From a bacterium (GTDB lineage: Bacteria > Patescibacteriota > Minisyncoccia > Minisyncoccales > GWA2-38-27), in NCBI GenBank assembly GCA_029553225.1, contig JAKPCP010000007.1, positions 1-29,415 on the forward strand: a DNA stretch of 29,415 nucleotides, given 5' to 3'. Under the pieces are notes generated by a model. The model ran no database searches, was not told the DNA's origin, and was given only the letters and a program-made list of their open reading frames with translations. The translations under genes were made by a program, and so were the position numbers. This document shows, in pieces, positions 23,950-29,415 of the stretch (the first letter of the stretch is position 1; each line of letters begins with the position of its first letter).

Positions 23950-23955
23950 ATTATA
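23950..23955 (-). promoter_or_regulatory. Extended -10 element of the dnaG-rpoD operon
   Basis: On the minus strand TATAAT (23955-23950) preceded by TGT, giving TGnTATAAT. No good -35 hexamer is seen at 16-18 bases. It is 25 bases upstream of the dnaG ATG. Confidence 0.55.
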
Positions 23956-24020
23956 ACACAAATTTTAAAAAATTAAAATTTTTAAAATATAATTTTTAAA
24001 ATATTAAAAATTAAACTCTG

Positions 24021-24049
24021 TTGTTTTTAAAGGCGCAAAGGAATACAAT
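24021..24049 (+). promoter_or_regulatory. Promoter of the GT4 glycosyltransferase gene
   Basis: TTGTTT (24021-24026), a 17-base spacer and TACAAT (24044-24049). The predicted start is at about 24056, 16 bases before the ATG at 24072. This placement excludes the alternative TTG start at 24021. Confidence 0.55.
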
Positions 24050-24071
24050 AAATGATGATAAAATATATTTT

Positions 24072-25124
24072 ATGAAAATAGCCCAACTTGTTTCAAATTT
24101 ATATGATGTTAATACTTTCTCCGATAGAGCGATTTATTCTCATGTTGCCTGGCTAACTAATGGCCTTGTTGATAAAGGAAATAATGTTTCTTTGTTCGCA
24201 TCTGGAAAATCTCAAACAAAAGCAAATTTATTTTCGGTTATTAAAAAACCTACATCTTTATTGAAGATAAGCGAAGAGGAAAGAAAATATTATATTCATC
24301 TTCTTATTTCAAAATGTTATTCATTGTCAGAAAAATTTGATATTATTCATTCTCATTTTAATCTATTAAGTTCTTTTTATTCAAATTTAGTAAAAACACC
24401 AACTGTTCAATCTCTTCACAGTCCAATAACTAATGAATTAAAACAATTTCTTCTTTATTTTAAAAGAAATCGTTATGTTTCATTTTCTTTAGCTCAACAA
24501 AAAACAATGCCTGAATTAAATTGGGTTGGAAATATTTATCATGGGGTAGATACAAAAATTTTTTCTTTTAACAAAAATCCTCAAGATTATTTTTTATACA
24601 TAGGAAGAATCACTGAGGAAAAAGGAGTGCATTTGGCAATCAAAGCAGCAAGAAGCGCTGGAGTAAAATTAGTAATCGCTGGAAGAAGCTATCCAAAAGA
24701 AGGATACTGGCAAAAAGAAGTTGAAAAATATATTGATGATAAAAATATAAAATACGTTGGTGAAGCAAATTTTGAACAAAAAATTAATTTATACCAAAAC
24801 GCTAAAGCAGTGCTTTTTCCAACTCAATATGAAGAAGTTTTTGGATTAGTAATGATTGAAGCAATGGCTTGTGGAACGCCAGTAATCGGATGGAAAAAAG
24901 GATCAGTACCTGAAATTGTTTCCCATAAAAAAACAGGTTTTGTTGTAGATAGTGTTTCTGATATGGTAAAAGCAATTAAAAAAATTAATACAATAAAAAG
25001 AGAAGAAGTTCGCCAAAGGGCAGAAATTTATTTTAGCCTTGAAAAAATGGTTTCTGGATATTTAAAAGTGTACTCTCGAATTTTAGAAGAAGAAAAATAT
25101 AAAAACAATAAAAAAATAAATTAA
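24072..25124 (+). CDS. GT4-family glycosyltransferase
   Basis: About 350 residues, a GT-B fold retaining glycosyltransferase. The N-terminal acceptor domain begins MKIAQLVSNLYDV and includes FDIIHSHFNLLSSF. The C-terminal donor domain has YFLYIGRITEEKGVHLAIKAA, KLVIAGRSYP, IKYVGEANFEQKINLY and the E-x7-E nucleotide-sugar motif in EEVFGLVMIEAMACGTPVI, then GSVPEIV. This class builds glycolipids, cell-surface glycans or polysaccharides. The acceptor is unknown. A longer frame begins with TTG at 24021, but the family start and the promoter both favour 24072. It is divergent from dnaG and appears monocistronic. A cytoplasmic membrane-peripheral location is typical. Confidence 0.92.
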   Translation: MKIAQLVSNLYDVNTFSDRAIYSHVAWLTNGLVDKGNNVSLFASGKSQTKANLFSVIKKPTSLLKISEEERKYYIHLLISKCYSLSEKFDIIHSHFNLLSSFYSNLVKTPTVQSLHSPITNELKQFLLYFKRNRYVSFSLAQQKTMPELNWVGNIYHGVDTKIFSFNKNPQDYFLYIGRITEEKGVHLAIKAARSAGVKLVIAGRSYPKEGYWQKEVEKYIDDKNIKYVGEANFEQKINLYQNAKAVLFPTQYEEVFGLVMIEAMACGTPVIGWKKGSVPEIVSHKKTGFVVDSVSDMVKAIKKINTIKREEVRQRAEIYFSLEKMVSGYLKVYSRILEEEKYKNNKKIN

Positions 25125-25129
25125 TTTGC

Positions 25130-25157
25130 TTGATATATTTTTAAATCGTTATATTAT
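25130..25157 (+). promoter_or_regulatory. Consensus promoter of the 25232-25597 gene
   Basis: TTGATA (25130-25135), a 16-base spacer and TATTAT (25152-25157). The transcript would start inside the palindrome at 25159-25186. Confidence 0.65.
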
Positions 25158-25158
25158 A

Positions 25159-25186
25159 AATTATAATCTATACTTAGATTATAATT
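25159..25186. promoter_or_regulatory. Perfect 12-bp palindrome, candidate operator
   Basis: AATTATAATCTA (25159-25170) and TAGATTATAATT (25175-25186) separated by TACT. It abuts the -10 box and covers the predicted start site, the classical place for a repressor dimer. It could alternatively be a 5' mRNA hairpin. Confidence 0.55.
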
Positions 25187-25231
25187 GCACTTTAAAACAT
25201 AACAAGAACTAAAAATTTAAGGAGGCTATTT

Positions 25232-25597
25232 ATGAAATACAAGGTTAGATTTGTTTATTATTATTACACTAAGACTGATACCATTTTAGCTAATATCTAT
25301 GATGTAATCCTCCGGGAGAAAAATTTATTATACGCATTGGAAATTGCTGAAGTAGTTGTAAAAAGAGAAGTAAAAAAATCTTTTTTACCAAACACTATGT
25401 GTTTCGTTAGTATAACGGATGAAAAAGAGCAAATATATGTTAATAATTTAGCTAAAGAGAAAAACTATATAACACCATTGCCTCTTTTTCCTAAAAATAT
25501 CGAGATTGTCCCATTATCAGATAAAAACCATAACAAATTACCGACTACTTTTTGCGATACAAAAGAAAAATTTTTTACCATAACTTATAACCCCTAA
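25232..25597 (+). CDS. Hypothetical protein of 121 residues
   Basis: I do not recognise a family. The protein starts MKYKVRFVYYYYTKTDTILA, has no signal peptide or membrane helix, and reads as a small mixed alpha/beta fold: strand (KVRFVYYYY), helix (LLYALEIAEVVVKREVKK), strand (TMCFVSITDE), helix (YVNNLAKEKNY), then strands. Two Cys (C60 and C110) do not form a metal motif. The start is secure because AAGGAGGC precedes it at the right distance, one of the few clear Shine-Dalgarno sites in the window. It is monocistronic with its own promoter, palindromic operator candidate and terminator, so it is a self-contained, regulated transcription unit. Confidence 0.75.
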   Translation: MKYKVRFVYYYYTKTDTILANIYDVILREKNLLYALEIAEVVVKREVKKSFLPNTMCFVSITDEKEQIYVNNLAKEKNYITPLPLFPKNIEIVPLSDKNHNKLPTTFCDTKEKFFTITYNP

Positions 25598-25604
25598 AAT
25601 TTTT

Positions 25605-25634
25605 AAAGCCCTAAAATATTTTAGGGCTTTTTAA
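25605..25634 (+). terminator. Intrinsic terminator of the 25232-25597 gene
   Basis: AAAGCCCTAAAAT (25605-25617) / ATTTTAGGGCTTT (25618-25630), a long palindrome that folds with a small loop and is followed by TT. It lies seven bases after the stop codon. Confidence 0.9.
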
Positions 25635-25749
25635 TTATTTCATTTCTTTTTCTAACCATTTTATCGCGCTATAATTATCTTCTCTTTTTCTTTTGGAAAT
25701 AAAAAAATATTATTATTAAAATTTATAATATTAAAATATTTTAATATTA

Positions 25750-25820
25750 TGGACCCGGGGAGAATTGAACTCCCATCTCCGCAATGCGAATGCGATGTAT
25801 TGCCGTTATACTACGGGCCC
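25750..25820 (-). tRNA. tRNA-Ala(CGC)
   Basis: Minus strand: acceptor GGGCCCG / CGGGTCC including the G3-U70 pair diagnostic for alanine, D-arm GTAT/ATAC, anticodon stem TCGCA/TGCGG with loop TTCGCAT (anticodon CGC), T-arm GGGAG-TTCAATT-CTCCC, discriminator A. CCA not encoded. It follows tRNA-Pro by 15 bases. Confidence 0.93.
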
Positions 25821-25835
25821 ATTTTTTTAAAATTT

Positions 25836-25906
25836 TCGGGGCGCCGGGAATTGAACCCGGTCTACGCCCTCCCGAAGGGCGCGTACTACCGTCATACTCC
25901 GCCCCG
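25836..25906 (-). tRNA. tRNA-Pro(CGG)
   Basis: Minus strand: acceptor CGGGGCG / CGCCCCG with the C1-G72 pair typical of bacterial tRNA-Pro, D-arm GTAT/GTAC, anticodon stem CGCCC/GGGCG with loop TTCGGGA (anticodon CGG, G37), T-arm CCGGG-TTCAATT-CCCGG, discriminator A. CCA not encoded. Its 5' end is four bases after the cca stop codon. Confidence 0.93.
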
Positions 25907-25910
25907 CTTT

Positions 25911-27368
25911 TTAAACTACCCAATATTTTTGTTTTGTCATTTGGTCTCTTTTCATTTCCACGTCTTCTATTTCTTTTTGCGCCTTCTCGTATAATTCTTT
26001 AAATTCTTTCTCAGATAAAGTTTTTAATTTTTCAACTTCTTTTTTTAAAACCTCTTTTTTGTTTTTTTTAGGATCCGAAAGCACATAACTTAACAATATA
26101 GTTAAAACCTCGCCGACTTTAGGCCCAGGCTTTATTTTTAAAATTTCTATTACATCATTTCCGTTAATTTTTAACATTTTTACAGAAATCGGATCTTGAC
26201 TTACTTTTTCAATTATATATTTTAAATGGCGAAGCTTATAAGGCTCTGCTTTTGGGACACCAGAACCAATCCTGTCAGCCATTCTTAACTGTAATAACTC
26301 TTCCATATTTTCTAATCCAACATTTTTAACTAACCTTCTAACAGATGATTCTGAAACCTCTCCAACGTTGTAATAAAAAAGATGATATCGGACAAGTTTT
26401 GTTATCTTTTCAATGTCTTTTTGAGGAAACTTTAATCTTTTAAGTATTTGATAAGTCATTTTTGCTCCCACAATTTCATGATTATAAAAAGTAGCATCTG
26501 GCCCCTCTCCTTTTTTAACTCTCGGTTTAGCAATATCATGAAACAAAGCCGCAATCCGAACATTTTGATTAAATTTTTTTTCAGCAGCATATTTTAAAGA
26601 CAATAGAGAATGAGTATAGCAATCATAAATATGATGTTTGTTTTGGCTTACTCCATAACCCTCTTCTATCTCTGGAATAATGAATTTTAAAAGACCTAAT
26701 TTTCTTAACATCTCTATTCCTTTATCTGGAAAATCAGAATTAATAATTTTTAAAAACTCATCTCTTATCCTTTCTTTTGAAATCTCTTGAATTAAAAAAG
26801 CGTTCTTAATTATTGCCTCTTCTGTCTCTTTTTCGATTTTAAAATTAAAAATCGTAGCAAATCTTACTGCCCTCATCATTCTCAAAGCATCCTCATTAAA
26901 TCTTTCATAAGGATTTCCAACTGCTCTAATAGTTTTATTCTTTAAATCTTTTCTTCCGTTGAATAAATCAATAACTCTTGCCTTTTTGTTTAAAACCTCT
27001 AACGCCATTGCATTAATAGTAAAATCCCTCCGAGACAAATCTTCTTCTAGGGTTTTAGCAAATTTTATTTCATCTGGATGTCTTTTGTCAGTATATTTTG
27101 ATTCTTTTCTAAAGGTGGTAATTTCTATTTCTTTTAATTTCGGGTTTTTACTTTTTGTTAAAACAGTAACAGTAAAAAATTTATTTTCATAAAAACTATC
27201 AGGAAAAATTTTTTTAATTTCCAATGGTTTAGCGTCTGTTGTAATATCCCAATCTTCAGGATCTTCTCCTCTTAATAAATCCCTCACACACCCACCAACA
27301 ATATAAGCCTTAAAACCTTCTTTATTTAAAGTTTTAATAATATCTTTAATTTCTTTTGGAATTTTCAT
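25911..27368 (-). CDS. cca: CCA-adding tRNA nucleotidyltransferase
   Basis: A 485-residue class II CCA-adding or A-adding enzyme with an HD domain. The nucleotidyltransferase head has GGCVRDLLRGEDPEDWDITT (residues about 25-44; the Asp pair in DWD binds metal) and RRDFTINAMAL. The neck helps choose CTP/ATP (ERFNEDALRMMRAVRFA). The central KHHIYDCYTHSLLSLKYA and ALFHDIAKP with the HD pair form a metal-dependent phosphohydrolase domain. The C-terminal tail is Lys/Glu-rich. It adds or repairs the 3' CCA end, which all five tRNA genes in this window lack in their DNA. The gene runs directly into tRNA-Pro and tRNA-Ala on the same strand, so these are probably co-transcribed. The promoter is at 27419-27447. 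No Shine-Dalgarno. Confidence 0.96.
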   Translation of the reverse strand: MKIPKEIKDIIKTLNKEGFKAYIVGGCVRDLLRGEDPEDWDITTDAKPLEIKKIFPDSFYENKFFTVTVLTKSKNPKLKEIEITTFRKESKYTDKRHPDEIKFAKTLEEDLSRRDFTINAMALEVLNKKARVIDLFNGRKDLKNKTIRAVGNPYERFNEDALRMMRAVRFATIFNFKIEKETEEAIIKNAFLIQEISKERIRDEFLKIINSDFPDKGIEMLRKLGLLKFIIPEIEEGYGVSQNKHHIYDCYTHSLLSLKYAAEKKFNQNVRIAALFHDIAKPRVKKGEGPDATFYNHEIVGAKMTYQILKRLKFPQKDIEKITKLVRYHLFYYNVGEVSESSVRRLVKNVGLENMEELLQLRMADRIGSGVPKAEPYKLRHLKYIIEKVSQDPISVKMLKINGNDVIEILKIKPGPKVGEVLTILLSYVLSDPKKNKKEVLKKEVEKLKTLSEKEFKELYEKAQKEIEDVEMKRDQMTKQKYWVV

Positions 27369-27418
27369 TTAAAAAAAATTTAATAATAAAAATAATTTTA
27401 AATTATTTCATCTGGCTT

Positions 27419-27447
27419 ATTTTATCTTTTTTTCTTGTTTTTTTCAA
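27419..27447 (-). promoter_or_regulatory. Promoter of cca-tRNA-Pro-tRNA-Ala
   Basis: On the minus strand TTGAAA (27447-27442), a 17-base spacer and TAAAAT (27424-27419). Its -35 box lies inside the spacer of the divergent tRNA-Arg promoter, so the two promoters overlap. Confidence 0.55.
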
Positions 27448-27462
27448 TTTATCTGATAAAAT
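27435..27462 (+). promoter_or_regulatory. Promoter of tRNA-Arg and downstream genes
   Basis: TTGTTT (27435-27440), a 16-base spacer and TAAAAT (27457-27462), 23 bases before the mature 5' end of tRNA-Arg. Confidence 0.5.
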
Positions 27463-27485
27463 TTAATTAGCATTTAAAAAATAAA

Positions 27486-27557
27486 GCCCCCGTAGCTCAA
27501 TGGAAAGAGTGCCGGACTTCGGATCCGGCGATGAGGGTTCAAGTCCTTCCGGGGGCA
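27486..27557 (+). tRNA. tRNA-Arg(TCG)
   Basis: Acceptor GCCCCCG / CGGGGGC, D-arm GCTC/GAGT, anticodon stem CCGGA/TCCGG with loop CTTCGGA (anticodon TCG), T-arm GAGGG-TTCAAGT-CCTTC, discriminator A. CCA not encoded. A hydroxyacid dehydrogenase ATG follows 12 bases downstream. Confidence 0.95.
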
Positions 27558-27569
27558 TTTAAAAATAAA

Positions 27570-28607
27570 ATGGAAAAAATAAAAATTGCTTTTTTTGAAA
27601 CAGAAGATTGGGAAAAAGAATATTTAGAAAACCATCTTAAAAATTTTGATATAATATTTTTTAAAGATAAAATAAACTCTTTAACTTTTAAAAAAATTAA
27701 AGATGTAAATATTTTATCTACTTTTATTTATTCAAAAATCGATAAAAAAGTTTTAAATTCTTTAAAAAATTTAAAGTATATTACTACTCGCTCAACTGGA
27801 TTTGACCATATTGATTTAAAATCTTGTAAAAGAAAAAATATTTTAGTTTCAAATGTTCCAACCTATGGAGAAAATACAGTTGCTGAACATACCTTTGCTT
27901 TAATTTTAACTTTATCAAGAAAAATTTATCCTGCTGTTGAAAGAGTAAAAAGAGGGGATTTTTCTTTAGATAATTTAACTGGTTTTGACTTAAAAAATAA
28001 AACATTGGGAGTAATTGGAGTTGGGCATATTGGGAAAAATGTTATTAAAATCGCAAAAGGATTTCAAATGAAAATTTTAGCTTACGATATTATAGAAAAC
28101 AAAAAATTAGCTAAAAAAATGGGGTTTAGATTTGTTTCTTTTGAGGATCTCTTAAAAAATTCTGATATTGTTACCCTGCATGTTCCTTATAATAAAAAAA
28201 CTCATCATTTAATAAATATTAAAAATTTAAAATTATTCAAAAAAGGAGCAATTTTAATAAATACATCAAGAGGAGGAATTTGCGACGCAACAACTTTAGT
28301 AAAAGGGATAAAAGAAAATATTTTTTCGGGATTAGGGCTTGATGTTTTAGAAGAAGAGTCTTTTATTAAAGAAGAAAGAGAACTTTTATCTTCTATTTTT
28401 AGAAAAAAAACTAATTTAAAATCTTCTTATGAAAGTTTAAAAACAGCTCTTGAAAATCATATGCTAATTAACCAGGAAAATGTAATTATTACTCCTCATA
28501 ATGCTTTTAATAGCCAGGAATCATTAACAAAAATATCAGAAACCACTGTTAAAAATATTAAATCTTTTATAAAAGGAAAACCAATTAATTTAGTGATAAA
28601 AAAATGA
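27570..28607 (+). CDS. D-2-hydroxyacid dehydrogenase (NAD-dependent)
   Basis: 345 residues of the D-isomer-specific 2-hydroxyacid dehydrogenase family, closest in look to LdhA-type D-lactate dehydrogenases. The catalytic domain begins MEKIKIAFFETEDWEKEYL. RSTGFDHIDL and VPTYGENTVAEHTFALIL are family landmarks. The NAD-binding Rossmann motif is GVIGVGHIGK, followed by the acidic D in ILAYDI. The catalytic trio is Arg in INTSRGG, Glu in LDVLEEES and His in ITPHNAF. It interconverts a 2-oxo acid and a D-hydroxy acid, plausibly pyruvate/D-lactate in a fermentative organism (inference). An upstream in-frame ATG at 27531 lies inside tRNA-Arg and would only translate tRNA sequence, so 27570 is the start. 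It overlaps the next gene by four bases. Confidence 0.93.
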   Translation: MEKIKIAFFETEDWEKEYLENHLKNFDIIFFKDKINSLTFKKIKDVNILSTFIYSKIDKKVLNSLKNLKYITTRSTGFDHIDLKSCKRKNILVSNVPTYGENTVAEHTFALILTLSRKIYPAVERVKRGDFSLDNLTGFDLKNKTLGVIGVGHIGKNVIKIAKGFQMKILAYDIIENKKLAKKMGFRFVSFEDLLKNSDIVTLHVPYNKKTHHLINIKNLKLFKKGAILINTSRGGICDATTLVKGIKENIFSGLGLDVLEEESFIKEERELLSSIFRKKTNLKSSYESLKTALENHMLINQENVIITPHNAFNSQESLTKISETTVKNIKSFIKGKPINLVIKK

Positions 28608-29275
28608 AAAATATAATAAAAATATCTTTTTTTTGTTTTCTTTTTTTGTTATTTTTTGCAAATCAATCTTTTGCCCAAACCTCAGGATGCCCAACAGGAT
28701 TAGTTCCATGCGGAGGACAAGATTGTCCTTGCCAATTTTGTCATTTTTTTATAATGTTTGACAATATCTTTAATTTTGTTTTATTTAGAATTGTCCCTAT
28801 TGTTGCTGCTTTACTTATTGCAATCGCTGGATTTATGTTTATTTTTGGATATGCAGATCAACAAGGAGCAACAATAAATAAAGCAAAAGAATTATTTAAA
28901 GCAATAATTATAGGAATGGTAATAATTTATTGCGCTTGGCTTATAGTTAATTTATTTTTTACTGCTATGGGAGTTAAAATTTTTAACCCAAGTACTGGAC
29001 AAAACTGGTTTGAAATTGATTGTCCTATTTCTAATACTCCTCCTCCCGCTAATCAAGGAACTGTTCCAACTCCAGGACAACAAAACCAATCAAATCAACA
29101 GGGACAACAAAACCAATCAAATCAATCTAATATTTCAATTCCTATACAAAAGAAATGCGAAGATTGCGGAAAAGGTTTTGTAAATAGATGTGACATGGTA
29201 GAATGCGCAAAATTAGGAAATTGCACATTCGTAGTCCATCTATTTTGGGGAGAATGTAAACCTCTTGAACAATAA
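28604..29275 (+). CDS. TrbC/VirB2-like pilin family membrane protein
   Basis: A 223-residue exported protein. The signal peptide (1-24, ending FAQ-TS) is followed by a short Cys-rich segment (CPTGLVPCGGQDCPCQFCHFF), two TM helices (about 60-83, PIVAALLIAIAGFMFIFGYA; about 98-122, IIIGMVIIYCAWLIVNLFF) with a KAKELFKAIIIG loop, then a Pro/Gln/Asn-rich linker with repeated QQNQSNQ and a Cys-rich C-terminus (CEDCG, CDMVEC, CTF, GEC). The two-helix core matches the TrbC/VirB2 pilin-like family widespread in Patescibacteria, which relates to type IV secretion or attachment fibres. The extra C-terminal Cys domain is unusual. It overlaps the dehydrogenase gene (ATGA) and is five bases from tRNA-Lys, so it is part of one transcript. 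Confidence 0.8.
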   Translation: MKNIIKISFFCFLFLLFFANQSFAQTSGCPTGLVPCGGQDCPCQFCHFFIMFDNIFNFVLFRIVPIVAALLIAIAGFMFIFGYADQQGATINKAKELFKAIIIGMVIIYCAWLIVNLFFTAMGVKIFNPSTGQNWFEIDCPISNTPPPANQGTVPTPGQQNQSNQQGQQNQSNQSNISIPIQKKCEDCGKGFVNRCDMVECAKLGNCTFVVHLFWGECKPLEQ

Positions 29276-29280
29276 ATAAA

Positions 29281-29353
29281 GCCCCGCTAATTCAACTGGC
29301 AGAATAGCTCCCTCTTAAGGAGAAAGTTGCAGGTTCGAGTCCTGCGCGGGGCA
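29281..29353 (+). tRNA. tRNA-Lys(CTT)
   Basis: Acceptor GCCCCGC / GCGGGGC, D-arm ATTC/GAAT, anticodon stem GCTCC/GGAGA (outer G-A mismatch) with loop CTCTTAA (anticodon CTT), T-arm GCAGG-TTCGAGT-CCTGC, discriminator A. CCA not encoded. It starts five bases after the pilin-like gene stop. Confidence 0.93.
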
Positions 29354-29415
29354 TCAGTAAGAATTTTCAAGCATTTAAGAAAAATTTTTATGATTACAAA
29401 ATCGACAAAATTTCA

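Noticed and set aside
25749..26002. Two plus-strand ORFs (25749-25994, 25784-26002) with GRIELPSP and GAPGIEPGLRPPEGRVLPSY
   Set aside because: They are antisense translations of tRNA-Ala, tRNA-Pro and the cca end.
27531..27569. Upstream ATG extending the dehydrogenase by 13 residues
   Set aside because: It lies within tRNA-Arg, and the family start is the ATG at 27570.

Overview
The window is strongly AT-rich bacterial chromosome. It looks like a member of the Candidate Phyla Radiation (Patescibacteria, Parcubacteria-like). This placement is inference from several signs: low GC, most genes without a Shine-Dalgarno sequence, tRNA genes without encoded CCA, an RNHCP-domain protein, a TrbC/VirB2-like small membrane protein, and housekeeping genes scattered among small accessory genes. 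UGA is used as a normal stop in genes such as the dehydrogenase ending at 28607, which argues against the UGA=Gly lineages.

Left part (1-12350, nearly all minus strand). Two paralogous helical-repeat proteins (113-685, 826-1452) each have their own TTGACA-17-TAAAAT promoter and a terminator hairpin. Both hairpins carry the same loop, which is complementary to a motif in the gene's own 5' leader. Next is a six-gene operon read leftward from 6883: ECF sigma factor, small membrane protein (possible anti-sigma), DUF5666-like membrane-anchored protein, membrane-fusion protein, MacB-type ATPase and MacB-type permease. A terminator-like hairpin lies between the sigma gene and the rest. Then come a one-TM acidic protein with a clear promoter and terminator, a proteasome-like Ntn hydrolase with a predicted Ser nucleophile, and a two-gene heterodimeric ABC exporter with one degenerate ATPase site.

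Middle (12302-14845). This is a gene-decay zone. It holds a GC-rich palindromic element, a tiny ORF, an intact RNHCP gene, a truncated radical SAM gene, a queC remnant that has lost zinc-site cysteines and is frameshifted, and a CYTH-domain pseudogene with no ATG and an internal TGA. An ABC-F ATPase (14846-16492) with a strong Shine-Dalgarno and a possible leader peptide follows.

16843-20256 (minus) is a compact four-gene unit: B12-radical-SAM-like enzyme, TIM-barrel protein, asparagine-synthetase-like ATP-pyrophosphatase with a C-terminal zinc ribbon, and NUDIX hydrolase. The first three genes overlap. It looks like a small biosynthetic or modification pathway that I cannot assign to any described system, and it is the best candidate here for something new.

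Right part (20698-29415). The dnaG-rpoD-tRNA-Asn operon is divergent from a GT4 glycosyltransferase. A 121-codon orphan gene has a textbook promoter abutting a perfect palindrome. The cca gene runs straight into tRNA-Pro and tRNA-Ala. From an overlapping divergent promoter comes a tRNA-Arg - hydroxyacid dehydrogenase - pilin-like gene - tRNA-Lys transcription unit.
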